Positions 1 through 7,986 of a stretch of DNA of 64,000 bases are shown one piece after another. This stretch comes from Streptomyces bacillaris. GTDB taxonomy: Bacteria; Actinomycetota; Actinomycetes; Streptomycetales; Streptomycetaceae. The stretch covers positions 1,302,001 through 1,366,000 of the forward strand of contig NZ_CP029378.1 in the NCBI RefSeq assembly GCF_003268675.1, given 5' to 3'. The notes below the pieces were generated by a model. The model saw nothing but the letters and a program-made list of their open reading frames with translations. It was not told the origin of the DNA and made no database searches. Numbering within the stretch: the stretch's first letter is position 1; every line of letters begins with the position of its first letter. The position numbers and the translations under genes are program-made.

Positions 1-465
1 TGGGCGCCAGCGGTACGTCGTCGGCCCCGGCGCGCCGTACCCAGGCGCGCTCCCCGTCGGTACGGAAGACCTCGCCGCCGAACGGGTCGGCCACCGCCGC
101 CGCCCCGCCGCGCAGCGCCACGTTGACGGCGACGAGCAGGGTGCCGACGGCGTAGTTCAACGTGCCGCACAGGGGGTCCACCAGCCACTGGCGGACCCCG
201 TCGGCGGCACCGGCGCCCTGCTGCCCGCCCTCCTCGCCGAGCACCGCGTCGGCGGGCCGGGCAGCGCGGAGGACGTCGAGGATCGCCTTCTCCGCCGCCA
301 CGTCGGCGGCGGTGGCGAAGTCCCCGGCGCCCTTGTCGATACGGGCGAGCTCCTGCCCGTACAGGGTGCGGACGACTTCCGCACCGGCCTGCGCCGCGGC
401 TGTCGCGACATCGACGTCGGATGTGGCTGCGGCGTCACCGGACCGTGCGGTGGATGAGTTGATCA
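1..465 (-). CDS. Inositol monophosphatase family protein, 3' end cut by window edge
   Basis: 155 codons are visible from the ATG at 465 down to base 1 with no stop, so the C-terminal part lies outside the window. The visible part follows the inositol-monophosphatase fold in order: a helical start (about 20-40), GDFATAADVAAEKAIL (about 51-66), the acidic LGEEGG loop (about 80) that supplies a metal-binding Glu, and WLVDPLCGTLNYAVG (about 103-117). The canonical motif is DP(L/I)DGT. Here the second Asp, a metal ligand, is Cys, so classical Mg2+-dependent phosphatase activity may be altered. The family removes phosphate from small polyols and nucleotides in the cytosol; the substrate cannot be read here. 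It lies 87 bp downstream of the 553-882 gene on the same strand and could be co-transcribed. Confidence 0.85.
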
Positions 466-552
466 TGCCGTGCAGACTACCGAGGAAGGCTCGACCTGCG
501 ACCGGGCATCCCGCCCCTGCCCTCTCCGGGCCTTCCGGGCCCCAACTCCCCC

Positions 553-882
553 TCAGAGCCCGACGAGCCGCCCGATCTCCTGGGCCAGGGCGATGCCGCC
601 GCTGCCCGCCGCGAGCCCCACCGTCAGCGTCTCCAGCGCCTGCCGGATCCGCCCCCGGTCGGCGGGGCGCCCCTCCTCCCCCGCCCGGACCAGCTCGCCG
701 CGCACGAACTCCGCCTCCGCGGCAAGTTCCGGCCGTGCCGCCTCCCGGCGGACGAGCTGGACGAGGTCGGCGGCGAGCTGGAGCGCCTCGGCCGGGGGCG
801 CGCCGTAGGTGACCTCGATCTTTCCGTGGTCGCCGAAGTTGCTGGGGCCGGAGATGTTGCCGTGGAAGTTGTAGGTGCTCAT
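553..882 (-). CDS. Small protein with N-terminal amyloid-signalling-like motif and helical domain
   Basis: The 109-residue product starts at an ATG preceded by AGGAGAG. Residues 3-22 read TYNFHGNISGPSNFGDHGKI, a Gly/Asn-rich alternating stretch that recurs in the C-terminal tail of the gene just upstream (12 of 25 positions identical, most others conservative). Residues about 30-109 are predicted helical, amphipathic and Leu/Ala-rich, ending with an apolar Gly/Ala stretch and a short helix. No catalytic motif is seen. Such a layout (a short beta-forming motif on a small helical domain) resembles effector or adaptor partners in bacterial amyloid-signalling (BASS) pairs, but that is inference. 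It is probably translated from the same mRNA as the 920-2407 gene (37-bp gap). No enzymatic function can be assigned. Confidence 0.8.
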   Translation of the reverse strand: MSTYNFHGNISGPSNFGDHGKIEVTYGAPPAEALQLAADLVQLVRREAARPELAAEAEFVRGELVRAGEEGRPADRGRIRQALETLTVGLAAGSGGIALAQEIGRLVGL

Positions 883-919
883 GTGTCTCTCCTGGTGCGG
901 TTCGTCGGTGGGTCGGAGG

Positions 920-2407
920 TCAGGGCGTGGGTCCGCCGCCGGAGGCCGCCGCCGGGGTCTGGGCCCCCTGGCCGAAGGAGGCGGAGATCTGTCCGTTGCT
1001 GCCGATGTTGGCGGGGCCGGTGATGTCGCCGGAGATGTTGTACGTCTGGGTGGTGATGACCTGCTGGGCCTGGTCGAAGGAGCTGGTGTCCACGTTGTGG
1101 GCCTTCAGGAACCGCTCGGTGGCGATGAGCACGCCCTGCTGGAGCCGGTGCAGGAAGTCCTGCGAGTCGGTGCGCTCGGAGTGGCCCAACTGGTCCCAGG
1201 AGGCGACCCGTTCGCGGAGGCTGTCCGTGGAGCCGTAGTCGTACAGCAGATGCCGCTTGCTGATGTCCTTGCGCACCTTCTCCAGTTCGCGGGCGCGCCG
1301 CCTGCGCTCGGCGTTGCGGCGCCCGATCCGGCCGGGGGCGCCGATCAGCCCGGACCAGGTGTGCGAGGTGGCGAACCGGACGAGGCTCCACCAGCGTTCG
1401 AGCCCGTCGCGCGGAAGGTAGTCCGCCCCGTAGTGGCGGGCGTGCAGCGGGGGGATGCAGTAGGCGGCCACCTCCCAGGAGAGGCTGGGGTGTTGGAGGC
1501 GGGCCCGCAGGTGCATCGAGACGATGACCCGGCCGCCCTCGCCGACCCGTTCCAGGCTGAGATAGGTGCGCATGCCCGCCCCCGGCTTCAGCAGTCCGGC
1601 CTTGACCAGCGGCGGCGGGATCTCGGTGTTGGGCGGGCGGAGCCGGTCCGGCAGCACGTCGTCGCCGAGGTAGACGACCTGGGGGCCGAGCACGTAGAGC
1701 CGGTTCTGGGCCCGGAGCCCTTCGAGTCCGGCGAGGTTGCCCAACTCCCGTGCCAGGTACGTGTGGAGGTCGACGGCGTCGAAGGGGATCAGGGTCTCCT
1801 TGCCGCCGCCGGGAGCGTCGGCCGGGCGGCTGATGTCGATCGGCTGCCAGACCGTCTCCTTGATCCTGTCCCCGCTGCCGACGAAGGGGTTCTGCCGCTC
1901 CGCGCTCTGCGTGTACGGCACCATGTTGGGCCGCCGCAGCCCGCGCAGCCGCTGTTCGGTCCCGTCGGCCACCTCGGGGGCGAGATCCTGGGGGCGGGCG
2001 GTGGAGTAGCGCGCATCGAGGGCGGCGGCGCGGGCGCGGGACTCGGTCCGGTGCATCAGGTACCAGGAGCAGCCGAGCACGGCCAGCAGGACGACAACGG
2101 CCAGCTCCGCCGGCCCTGTCGAACCGGCGGCCAGGCCTCCGATCACGGTGAGCACCGCGAGCCACCACACCGCGCAGAGCCAGGCCAGTCGGCGGTCGCG
2201 GAGGTCCGTCCGCGCGGTCGCCAGGCTCGCGTGGCGGGCGAGCGCCAGCAGGTTCACGCCCAGCGGCAGGCCGGTCGCGGTGAGGCGGTCCCCGGACAGC
2301 TCCTGGTGGGCGTAGCGGGCGAACGCGTCGTCCAGGTGGACCGACGAGCAGAGCAGTCTGGTGGTCGCATCCTTGTCGTATGTCGGCAGATTGGGCACAT
2401 GCCGCAT
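920..2407 (-). CDS. Two-TM membrane protein ending in an amyloid-signalling-like motif
   Basis: 495 residues from the ATG at 2407. The first 70 residues are soluble. Two hydrophobic segments follow (about 75-95 and 102-118), then a large cytoplasmic or extracytoplasmic domain of about 330 residues. That domain contains the stretch NMVPYTQSAERQNPFVGSG (about 160-178), a motif I associate with uncharacterised actinomycete membrane proteins. A basic, coiled region lies around 370-400. The tail at 455-474 reads TYNISGDITGPANIGSNGQI and matches the N terminus of the next gene downstream, followed by a Gly/Ala/Pro end. No known catalytic domain is recognised. The shared motif suggests the two products interact homotypically, the membrane protein perhaps acting as sensor or anchor. 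It is divergent from the GAP1-like gene with 227 bp between them. Confidence 0.85.
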   Translation of the reverse strand: MRHVPNLPTYDKDATTRLLCSSVHLDDAFARYAHQELSGDRLTATGLPLGVNLLALARHASLATARTDLRDRRLAWLCAVWWLAVLTVIGGLAAGSTGPAELAVVVLLAVLGCSWYLMHRTESRARAAALDARYSTARPQDLAPEVADGTEQRLRGLRRPNMVPYTQSAERQNPFVGSGDRIKETVWQPIDISRPADAPGGGKETLIPFDAVDLHTYLARELGNLAGLEGLRAQNRLYVLGPQVVYLGDDVLPDRLRPPNTEIPPPLVKAGLLKPGAGMRTYLSLERVGEGGRVIVSMHLRARLQHPSLSWEVAAYCIPPLHARHYGADYLPRDGLERWWSLVRFATSHTWSGLIGAPGRIGRRNAERRRRARELEKVRKDISKRHLLYDYGSTDSLRERVASWDQLGHSERTDSQDFLHRLQQGVLIATERFLKAHNVDTSSFDQAQQVITTQTYNISGDITGPANIGSNGQISASFGQGAQTPAAASGGGPTP

Positions 2408-2634
2408 CCGCGTCCCCCCTTCCGTTGCCCCGGGGCCGGAGCACCCTCACAGTCTTCTACACAACAGGCCCGCGCATCTCCCGGAACGCTCCTCGGGCCA
2501 GCACCTGACGCAGCGTAGGGAAAGGGTCCCCGTCCTTGATAACGTCGCCCCCGCGGCTGTGGACTTCTCCCCCGACCCGGTCGCGTGTGGGTGGGAGCGG
2601 GGACGGGTCGCGGCAGGACGAAGAGGGCCGACAA

Positions 2635-5310
2635 TTGAGCCTTGCACAGGTGCACCACATCTCCGCCGCGGCCGGGGACGAGAGCGCGGAGGGCCGGTTC
2701 ACGGGGGTGGGACGCGGGGTGACGGCGGCGCTGCTGGCGGAGCTGGAGCCGCTCTTCGCGTATGTGCTCCCCGACGGGGCCCCGCACCGCCCCACCGACG
2801 CCGAACTGCGCTCGCTCCCGCAGGCGTTCACGTACGCCGTGCTCTCCGACGGCAGCCGTGTCGTCGGCCGTACGGCACCGGCGCGCGGGGAATCCTCGGC
2901 GCCGGTCCGGTTCCACACGCACGCGGTGCACATACCCTCGGGGGTGCCGCTGCCGGGCGACCGGCTGCCGGTGGAGGCGTGGCGGTCGCCGCACTGGGCC
3001 ACGGTGACACCGGCCGGCGGGGCCTCCCTCTCCGACCCGCTCGGCGCGCTGCCGCCGGGCCCCGCGCCCGTACGGGAGGGGCTGGACGACTTCGCGGTCT
3101 CGCGGGGCCCCTGGCTGGCGGCGGTCCTCGCCGATCTGCGCCGGGCGAGCGAGGAGCCGCCCCCGGCGGGCGGTCCGGTGGTGCTGGTGGAGCGGCGGAG
3201 CGCGGATGTGGCGCGGTGGCTGGGGCTGGCGGCGGTGGCCCTGCCGAGGGAGAGCGCGGAGCGGCTGACGTTCACCACCTACACGCGGCGGCCGGGGAGT
3301 TCGGCGCTGCGGGTGGTCGGGGTGGCGCCGGAGGACGCGGCGGCGGCGCGCGAGGCGGGGCTGCGGGTCCATGTGTGCGCGGACCGCCCCCCGGTGGAGG
3401 CCACCGGGGACGTCTGGGCGCGCACGGCGGCCCGGGTGTGGCGGAGCCGGGCGCCGGAGCTGTTCCAGGAGGCGCGCGGGCTGCCCGGAGACCCGTTCGC
3501 GGCGGGCCCGTTGGCGGTGGTGGCGCTCTGCGCCGGGGTCGGGCTCGGCTCCGAGGAGCGTGCGGCGGCGGCCGGCTGGGCGGCGGAGCGGCCGTACGCG
3601 CTGGACGCGAAGCGGGTCGGCCAGTTGGTGGAGGCGCTGACCTCGCCGGGGATCGACGACCGTACGGGCTCCGAATTCGACGCGGTGGGGCGGCTGTTCG
3701 GTGCGCTGGACGGCCGGTGCCCGGCTTCGGTCACCGCGCCGCTCGCCGCGATGCTGGTGACGGAGGCGGTGCGAGGCGGCAACGGTTCGCTGGAACTGCC
3801 GCGCCGGGAAGCGTTCGTGGGGCCGGAGGGCGAGGCGATCGCCGGGGTGCTGGGCCCGGAGATCATGACGGAGCTGGAGAGCGGGGCGGGAGGCTACCGC
3901 CCGGTGGCCCGGACGGTCCAACTGCTGCGGGTGGCCCGGCTGCTGGGCATGAACACCCGCGACCTGCTGCCGGACGTGGCGACCCGCCTGGCTCCGGCGC
4001 TCCTGAGGGAGACGGAGAGGCTCGAGGACGCGGGGCCGGGACGGCCGGAAGAGGCGACGGAAGCGGCGGCCGGGCCTCTGAGGGCGGCCGGGTCCCCGGG
4101 GTTGACCGGATCTCGGAGAGCGCCCGGGACCCCGGGAGCGCCCGGACCTTCGGGAGCGCCCCGGACCCCAGGGACGCCCGGACCTTCGGGAGCGGCCAGG
4201 GCCTCGGGATCGGCCGAGCCCCCAGCGGCACCCCGGCCTTCGGGAACCGCCGGATCCCCGGCGGCCCCCGCCTTCGCCCCGGCGCTGCTGGAGCTGCTGG
4301 ACGAGCAGTTCGACGTACGGACCGCGCTGCTCGGCGCGCTGGACCGGATCGCGCCCGAGGATCCCGGCGCGGTGGCCCGGTTCCTGGAGCGGGTGGCGCT
4401 GCCGTTCACGGGGACGCAGGCGCTGCCGCATCTGCGGATGTGCGCCGAGGCCCCCGGGGCGATGACGACGCTCGGCCGGGACCGCACGGCGCTCTGGCAC
4501 CGGGTCCTGCGGGCCGCCGGCCTCTCCCCCTTCGCCGAGCCGCTGGTGCTCCGTACGGCGGCGGGCATGGTCTGGGAGGACCGGGCGCCCACCGTGGAGG
4601 AGGCCCGGCTGCTGCTGGAGGCGGCGACCTCGGACGCGCACCGGGCGGCCGGGACCTGGGCCCGCCTGGCCGACGCGGCGCTCGGCGCCCCGGCGGACGC
4701 GGAGGAGGCGGAGGCCCTGGCCCACGACCTGCTGCGCGCCTTCCCCCAGGAGATCGGGGGCCGGGAGCGGGCCGCGCTCCAACTCCTCGCCCTCTGCCGC
4801 GATCTGCGCACGGGCGCCCCCGAGCCCGGCTGGGCGGACCGGGTCCGTACGCTGCGCGATCGCGCGGCCCCTCTCGAACCGCCGGTCCAGGAGCGGGCGT
4901 TCACCGCCCTGGCCGAACGCCTGCTGGCCCCGGACCGCCCGGGAGCGGAGCTGTACGCCTTCGTCCGGAGCGACGACACCGACCTGTTCGCCGCCTACGA
5001 CCGCGCGGCCCGCACCGAGCCCACCCGCACCCGGCTCCGTACCCAACCCGCCTACGCGGCCGACTGCTTCACCGTCTGGACCGCCCACCCCCACGCCGGC
5101 CCCGCCTGGACCGCCACGGCCGCCGCCCTCCTGGAGGAGGTGCTCCGCCCGGCAGTACGGTCCATGGCCGCCGAGCTGGTGGCGGAGGTGGAGGAGACGG
5201 TGGGCCGGACCGGCAGCAGCGGCCGGGCGAACGCCTTCCGCGACTGGAACCGCTCACGCGCGCTGGGCCGCCTGGGGCGGCGGATCGTGGGACGGGTGCG
5301 GCGGGGGTGA
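2635..5310 (+). CDS. GTPase-associated protein 1 (GAP1)-like protein
   Basis: The TTG at 2635 (giving MSLAQVHH) places the start where GAP1-type proteins begin: AQVHHISAAAG, then FTGVGRGVTAALLAELEPL with a following Tyr/Pro turn, typical of the GAP1-N2 domain. The product is about 891 residues. The N-terminal domain covers about 1-150. The middle region (about 150-470) is rich in Arg/Ala helices. A Pro/Gly/Ser/Ala linker with 12-residue repeats spans about 484-546, and a helical C-terminal domain runs from about 550 to 891. GAP1 proteins were described as partners of GTPases in NTP-dependent conflict systems; no GTPase gene is seen nearby, so this copy looks orphaned or works with a distant partner. 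The exact start is uncertain because the ribosome site is weak. The reading frame is open further upstream, but those residues look non-coding. Confidence 0.8.
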   Translation: MSLAQVHHISAAAGDESAEGRFTGVGRGVTAALLAELEPLFAYVLPDGAPHRPTDAELRSLPQAFTYAVLSDGSRVVGRTAPARGESSAPVRFHTHAVHIPSGVPLPGDRLPVEAWRSPHWATVTPAGGASLSDPLGALPPGPAPVREGLDDFAVSRGPWLAAVLADLRRASEEPPPAGGPVVLVERRSADVARWLGLAAVALPRESAERLTFTTYTRRPGSSALRVVGVAPEDAAAAREAGLRVHVCADRPPVEATGDVWARTAARVWRSRAPELFQEARGLPGDPFAAGPLAVVALCAGVGLGSEERAAAAGWAAERPYALDAKRVGQLVEALTSPGIDDRTGSEFDAVGRLFGALDGRCPASVTAPLAAMLVTEAVRGGNGSLELPRREAFVGPEGEAIAGVLGPEIMTELESGAGGYRPVARTVQLLRVARLLGMNTRDLLPDVATRLAPALLRETERLEDAGPGRPEEATEAAAGPLRAAGSPGLTGSRRAPGTPGAPGPSGAPRTPGTPGPSGAARASGSAEPPAAPRPSGTAGSPAAPAFAPALLELLDEQFDVRTALLGALDRIAPEDPGAVARFLERVALPFTGTQALPHLRMCAEAPGAMTTLGRDRTALWHRVLRAAGLSPFAEPLVLRTAAGMVWEDRAPTVEEARLLLEAATSDAHRAAGTWARLADAALGAPADAEEAEALAHDLLRAFPQEIGGRERAALQLLALCRDLRTGAPEPGWADRVRTLRDRAAPLEPPVQERAFTALAERLLAPDRPGAELYAFVRSDDTDLFAAYDRAARTEPTRTRLRTQPAYAADCFTVWTAHPHAGPAWTATAAALLEEVLRPAVRSMAAELVAEVEETVGRTGSSGRANAFRDWNRSRALGRLGRRIVGRVRRG
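4123..4212 (+). repeat. 36-bp in-frame repeats in the GAP1-like linker
   Basis: Two consecutive 36-bp units (4141-4176, 4177-4212), both opening with CCCGGACCTTCGGGAGCG, follow a partial copy. They encode a Gly/Pro/Ser/Ala repeat and lie in the interdomain linker, so they change linker length without breaking frame. Confidence 0.8.
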
Positions 5311-5415
5311 GGAGCCCTGGGGCACGGCCCCGCACCGGGCGAGGTCCCGCGCGGTCGGGCCCACCCGCCTTCTCCCCGCTCCGGCCCCGCGCGACCGGAG
5401 CGGTACCCTGCCGGG

Positions 5416-6006
5416 ATGACGGAGCAGAGCGGGCGGGAGAGGCAGCGGCCCGCGAACGACGGGCCAAGGGCCGCCGCCCGCAACCGGGCCGCTCTGATCG
5501 CCGCCGCCCGGGAGATCTGCGCGGAGCAGGGCCTGGAGGCCCCGCTGTCCGCGATCGCCCGCCGGGCCGGTGTCGGGCAGGGCGTCCTGTACCGGCACTT
5601 CCCGGACCGGGCAAGCCTGGTGAGCGCCGTCCTGGAGGAGAACGTCCGCCAAGTGGAACAGGCCGCCGAGGCGCGGGACGCGGCTGTTCCGGGTCTCCTC
5701 GGGGTACTGACCTGGCATCTGGCCGACTCGGCGGCCTTCATCGGCCTTCTGCACGCCGACCGGACAGGCGGCGGCTCCGCCACCGCGCACACCCACCCGT
5801 CGGCCCTCTCCGACCGGGTCCAGCACAGCCTGAGAACCCATCTGCCGCCCGGCCATCCGCTGAGCGCGGAGGACCTGGAACTCGCGGTCGCCATGGTGTC
5901 GGCCGCCGTCGTGGGCCCCACCCGGGAGGATCGCCAACGCCGGGCGCTGGCCGCATGGCGGCTGCTCGGCGTCGAGGTGGGGCCGGTGCGGCCGTTCGAC
6001 GGCTGA
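5416..6006 (+). CDS. TetR/AcrR family transcriptional regulator
   Basis: The 196-residue product has a typical TetR N-terminal DNA-binding domain: AARNRAALIAAAREICAEQGLEA (about 18-40), then SAIARRAGVGQGVLYRHFPDRASLVSAVLEE (about 43-73), including the YxHF turn of the recognition helix. The C-terminal ligand domain (about 75-190) is helical and not diagnostic. It starts 105 bp after the GAP1-like gene on the same strand. The next recognisable target-type gene downstream is the broken monooxygenase, so it may once have controlled that oxidase; this is inference. The effector ligand is unknown. Confidence 0.92.
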   Translation: MTEQSGRERQRPANDGPRAAARNRAALIAAAREICAEQGLEAPLSAIARRAGVGQGVLYRHFPDRASLVSAVLEENVRQVEQAAEARDAAVPGLLGVLTWHLADSAAFIGLLHADRTGGGSATAHTHPSALSDRVQHSLRTHLPPGHPLSAEDLELAVAMVSAAVVGPTREDRQRRALAAWRLLGVEVGPVRPFDG

Positions 6007-6013
6007 GCGGGGA

Positions 6014-6165
6014 CGCGGGCCTGCGGCCCCGACCGCCGACGGAGCCCGGCGCCGGGCGGAAGCGCGAAGGCGAAAACGTACGCCCTCGACCGCCACCCGA
6101 ACCCAGCGCCGGGCCGGAGCGGAGACGCAGGCGTACGGCCCCGACCGCCGCCGGGACCGCCGCCC
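6014..6165 (+). repeat. Three degenerate copies of a 55-57 bp repeat
   Basis: The core GACCGCCGACGGAGCCCGGC and its variants recur with GACCGCC at 6031, 6088 and 6143 (spacings 57 and 55 bp). The repeats fill the gap between the TetR gene and the monooxygenase remnant, where no intact gene is present. They could be slippage products in decaying sequence. Confidence 0.6.
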
Positions 6166-6239
6166 GAGCCCCGCGCAGATGGTCGGCCGGGTACGGGCCT
6201 GCCGCCTCAGCCTCCGTTGGACACCGCCGCACCACGGCC

Positions 6240-7211
6240 GAGGACGTCGGCGCCGACCGCGAGGGCTGGGCCCGCAGGCGGCGGGAGAACTACCTCCGCA
6301 TCGTCTCCGGCGAACCGGAGTAACAGGACCTCGTGGCGGACCGGTGGACCGCCTCGGCTGGCCTGCTGGAGAAGCTGCTGCCGAGTTTCCGACGGCAGGG
6401 CGACCGGGAGGCGTTCGAGGCGGCGTACGAGGCCGCTGACGCCGCCAAGATGAACGAGCTACGCCACCGCGTCGAGCAGAGCGTCACCGACCCGGAGACA
6501 GCCGGGAAGCTCAAGCCCTGGTACCGCTACGCCTGCAAGCGCCCCACCTTCTCGGACCTCTACTACCCGGCGTTCAACCGTGACAACGTCACCCTGATCG
6601 ACACTGCCGACACCCACGGCATCGAGCGCATCACCGAGCGCGGCGTCGTGGTCGGTGACACCGTCCTCGAAGTCGACTGCCTCATCTTCGCCACGGGCTT
6701 CTTCGTCGGGGCGTCCGGCATCCACACCGGGAAGCTCCCCGTCCACGGGCGGGGCGGCACCCAGCTGCTCCACCGCTGGGCCCGGCAGGGGCCGCGGACG
6801 CTGCACGGCTTCACCAGCAGCGGATTCCCCAACCTGATCCAGCTGGGCTCCTTCCAGAACGCCAGCAGCGTCAATTTCACCCACATCCTCGACGAGCAGG
6901 CCGTCCACGCCGCCGCCCTCGTCGCAGCGGCCGAGGCCGGGAACGCCCTCGTCGAGCCGTCGCGGGAGGCCGAGGACGCATGGAACACCGCCATCGGCAA
7001 GGACGCCCCCGACCACGAGTGGTTCCACGCCGAGTGCACCCCCGGCTACTACAACCGCGAAGGGCGCGGCCGCCCCAACGGACCGACCGCCTATCCGCAC
7101 GGAGCGGTCGCCTTCCACCGGCTCCTCGCGGACTGGCGCGAGCACTCCATCGGTGAGGCTCTGCGGGCCAGGACCACGCCTCGTCGCCACCGGGCCGACA
7201 CCGCCGACTAG
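6240..7211 (+). pseudogene. Broken Baeyer-Villiger (FAD/NADPH) monooxygenase, C-terminal part only
   Basis: The frame reads REGWARRRRENYLRIVSGEPE-stop-QDLVADRWTASAG, so the TAA at 6321-6323 interrupts an otherwise continuous match. The rest (from 6333) gives 292 residues resembling the C-terminal half of phenylacetone/cyclopentadecanone-type monooxygenases: DPETAGKLKPWYRYACKRPTF, then CLIFATGFFVGASG, then NLIQLGSFQNAS. The N-terminal FAD fold (GxGxxG), the BVMO fingerprint and the first NADPH motif are absent upstream, where only degenerate repeats are found. A truncated protein could start at GTG 6333 but would lack the cofactor fold, so a pseudogene is the best call. Intact relatives insert oxygen next to ketones, often in terpenoid or polyketide pathways. 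Confidence 0.85.
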
Positions 7212-7222
7212 ACTCGGTTCCC

Positions 7223-7582
7223 ATGTCGAAGCCTGACGAGTTGCTCATCGATGTCGCCGCCCTGGTGGAGTCCGGGCACAGCAATCAGATGTCGCTGACC
7301 GTGATCACCGGAGGCGGCGTGATCACCGGCCGGCTGGCCCCCGAGGCCGTCTGGCGGCAGCGGGTGTCGGAGGTGCTGGCGGACTCGGCCCAACTGAGCG
7401 AGTTCGCCGCCGTCTTCACCGCCGCGGCCCGCGAGGAAGGCCCGCCCACGCATCTGCACTTCCACGTGGCCCGCATCCTCCAGGGCTCGGTGGGGATCCC
7501 GGAGACGGGTGGGATGTACCGCGTGGCGATCGAGGACGTCAGCGCCTGGACCATGGGGGACTTCAGCTACTCCGACCACTGA
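7223..7582 (+). CDS. Small conserved protein, possibly GvpU-like
   Basis: The 119-residue acidic product starts at ATG 7223, 11 bp after the monooxygenase remnant. Its centre alternates beta strands (SLTVITGGGVITGRLAPEAVW, about 24-44) with a helix (about 45-72) and then further strands containing HLHFHVARIL (about 78-87). This order of strand, GxxIxG turn, helix and strand recalls the gas-vesicle accessory protein GvpU of Bacillus, but there are no gas-vesicle genes in the window and the similarity is from memory only. No catalytic residues are evident. Role unknown. Confidence 0.7.
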   Translation: MSKPDELLIDVAALVESGHSNQMSLTVITGGGVITGRLAPEAVWRQRVSEVLADSAQLSEFAAVFTAAAREEGPPTHLHFHVARILQGSVGIPETGGMYRVAIEDVSAWTMGDFSYSDH

Positions 7583-7640
7583 CCCGCCCGCGTACGCGTA
7601 CGCGCTCACCGGCACGCACCACCGCCGTCGACCGAACCCA

Positions 7641-7673
7641 GCCCCGCGTCCGCCCGTCAGGCGGACGCGGGGC
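7641..7673. terminator. Bidirectional hairpin terminator between convergent genes
   Basis: 14-bp perfect arms (GCCCCGCGTCCGCC and its complement) around the loop CGTCA. It lies between the gene ending at 7582 and the minus-strand gene whose stop is at 7657-7659, so it overlaps the last codons of the latter. Confidence 0.75.
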
Positions 7674-7980
7674 TGCCGAGCAGTGCGGACGCCTGCTGGA
7701 GCGGGGTGAGGACGCGCCGGGGTGCGGCGGCGGGGTCGGTGGGGCCCGTGGGGCCGGGGCAGGTGAAGCCGAGCCTGCTCATGGCCCGGAGGACCTCGTT
7801 CCCGCTGAAGTCGCGGCGGTCCTGGCGGGTGATGACCTGCCCGACCTGCTTGACCGGGTAGGTGCGGCGGCCGATGATCACGGACTCACCGGTGATCTGC
7901 TCGGGCTTGATGCCCCTCATCGACTCCAGGACACCGCTCTTGGTGAGGTCGAAGGGGAAGCGGGCGATGACACAGCGCAT
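7657..7980 (-). CDS. SCO5918-family small protein of the DEAD-helicase operon
   Basis: 107 residues. The N terminus MRCVIARFPFDLTKSGVLES and the stretch ESVIIGRRTYPVKQVGQVIT are characteristic of a small Streptomyces family that sits next to a DEAD-box helicase gene. It starts 6 bp after the helicase stop, so the two are surely one transcript. The middle (about 20-72) looks like a compact alpha/beta fold with basic residues, compatible with RNA or ribosome contact, but no function is established to my knowledge. The Pro-rich tail (about 75-107) is probably disordered. Confidence 0.85.
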   Translation of the reverse strand: MRCVIARFPFDLTKSGVLESMRGIKPEQITGESVIIGRRTYPVKQVGQVITRQDRRDFSGNEVLRAMSRLGFTCPGPTGPTDPAAAPRRVLTPLQQASALLGSPASA

Positions 7981-7986
7981 GGGGCC

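Noticed and set aside
2254..5094. 946-codon minus-strand frame opposite the GAP1-like gene
   Set aside because: The product is Arg/Gly/Pro-rich without any family pattern and is antisense to a gene with recognisable domains.
2361..6323. A very long plus-strand reading frame (1320 codons) across the GAP1-like and TetR genes
   Set aside because: It is a shadow frame of GC-rich genes: low-complexity Gly/Arg/Pro product, and it overlaps the well-supported GAP1-like and TetR genes. Only its last ~30 codons match the monooxygenase remnant.
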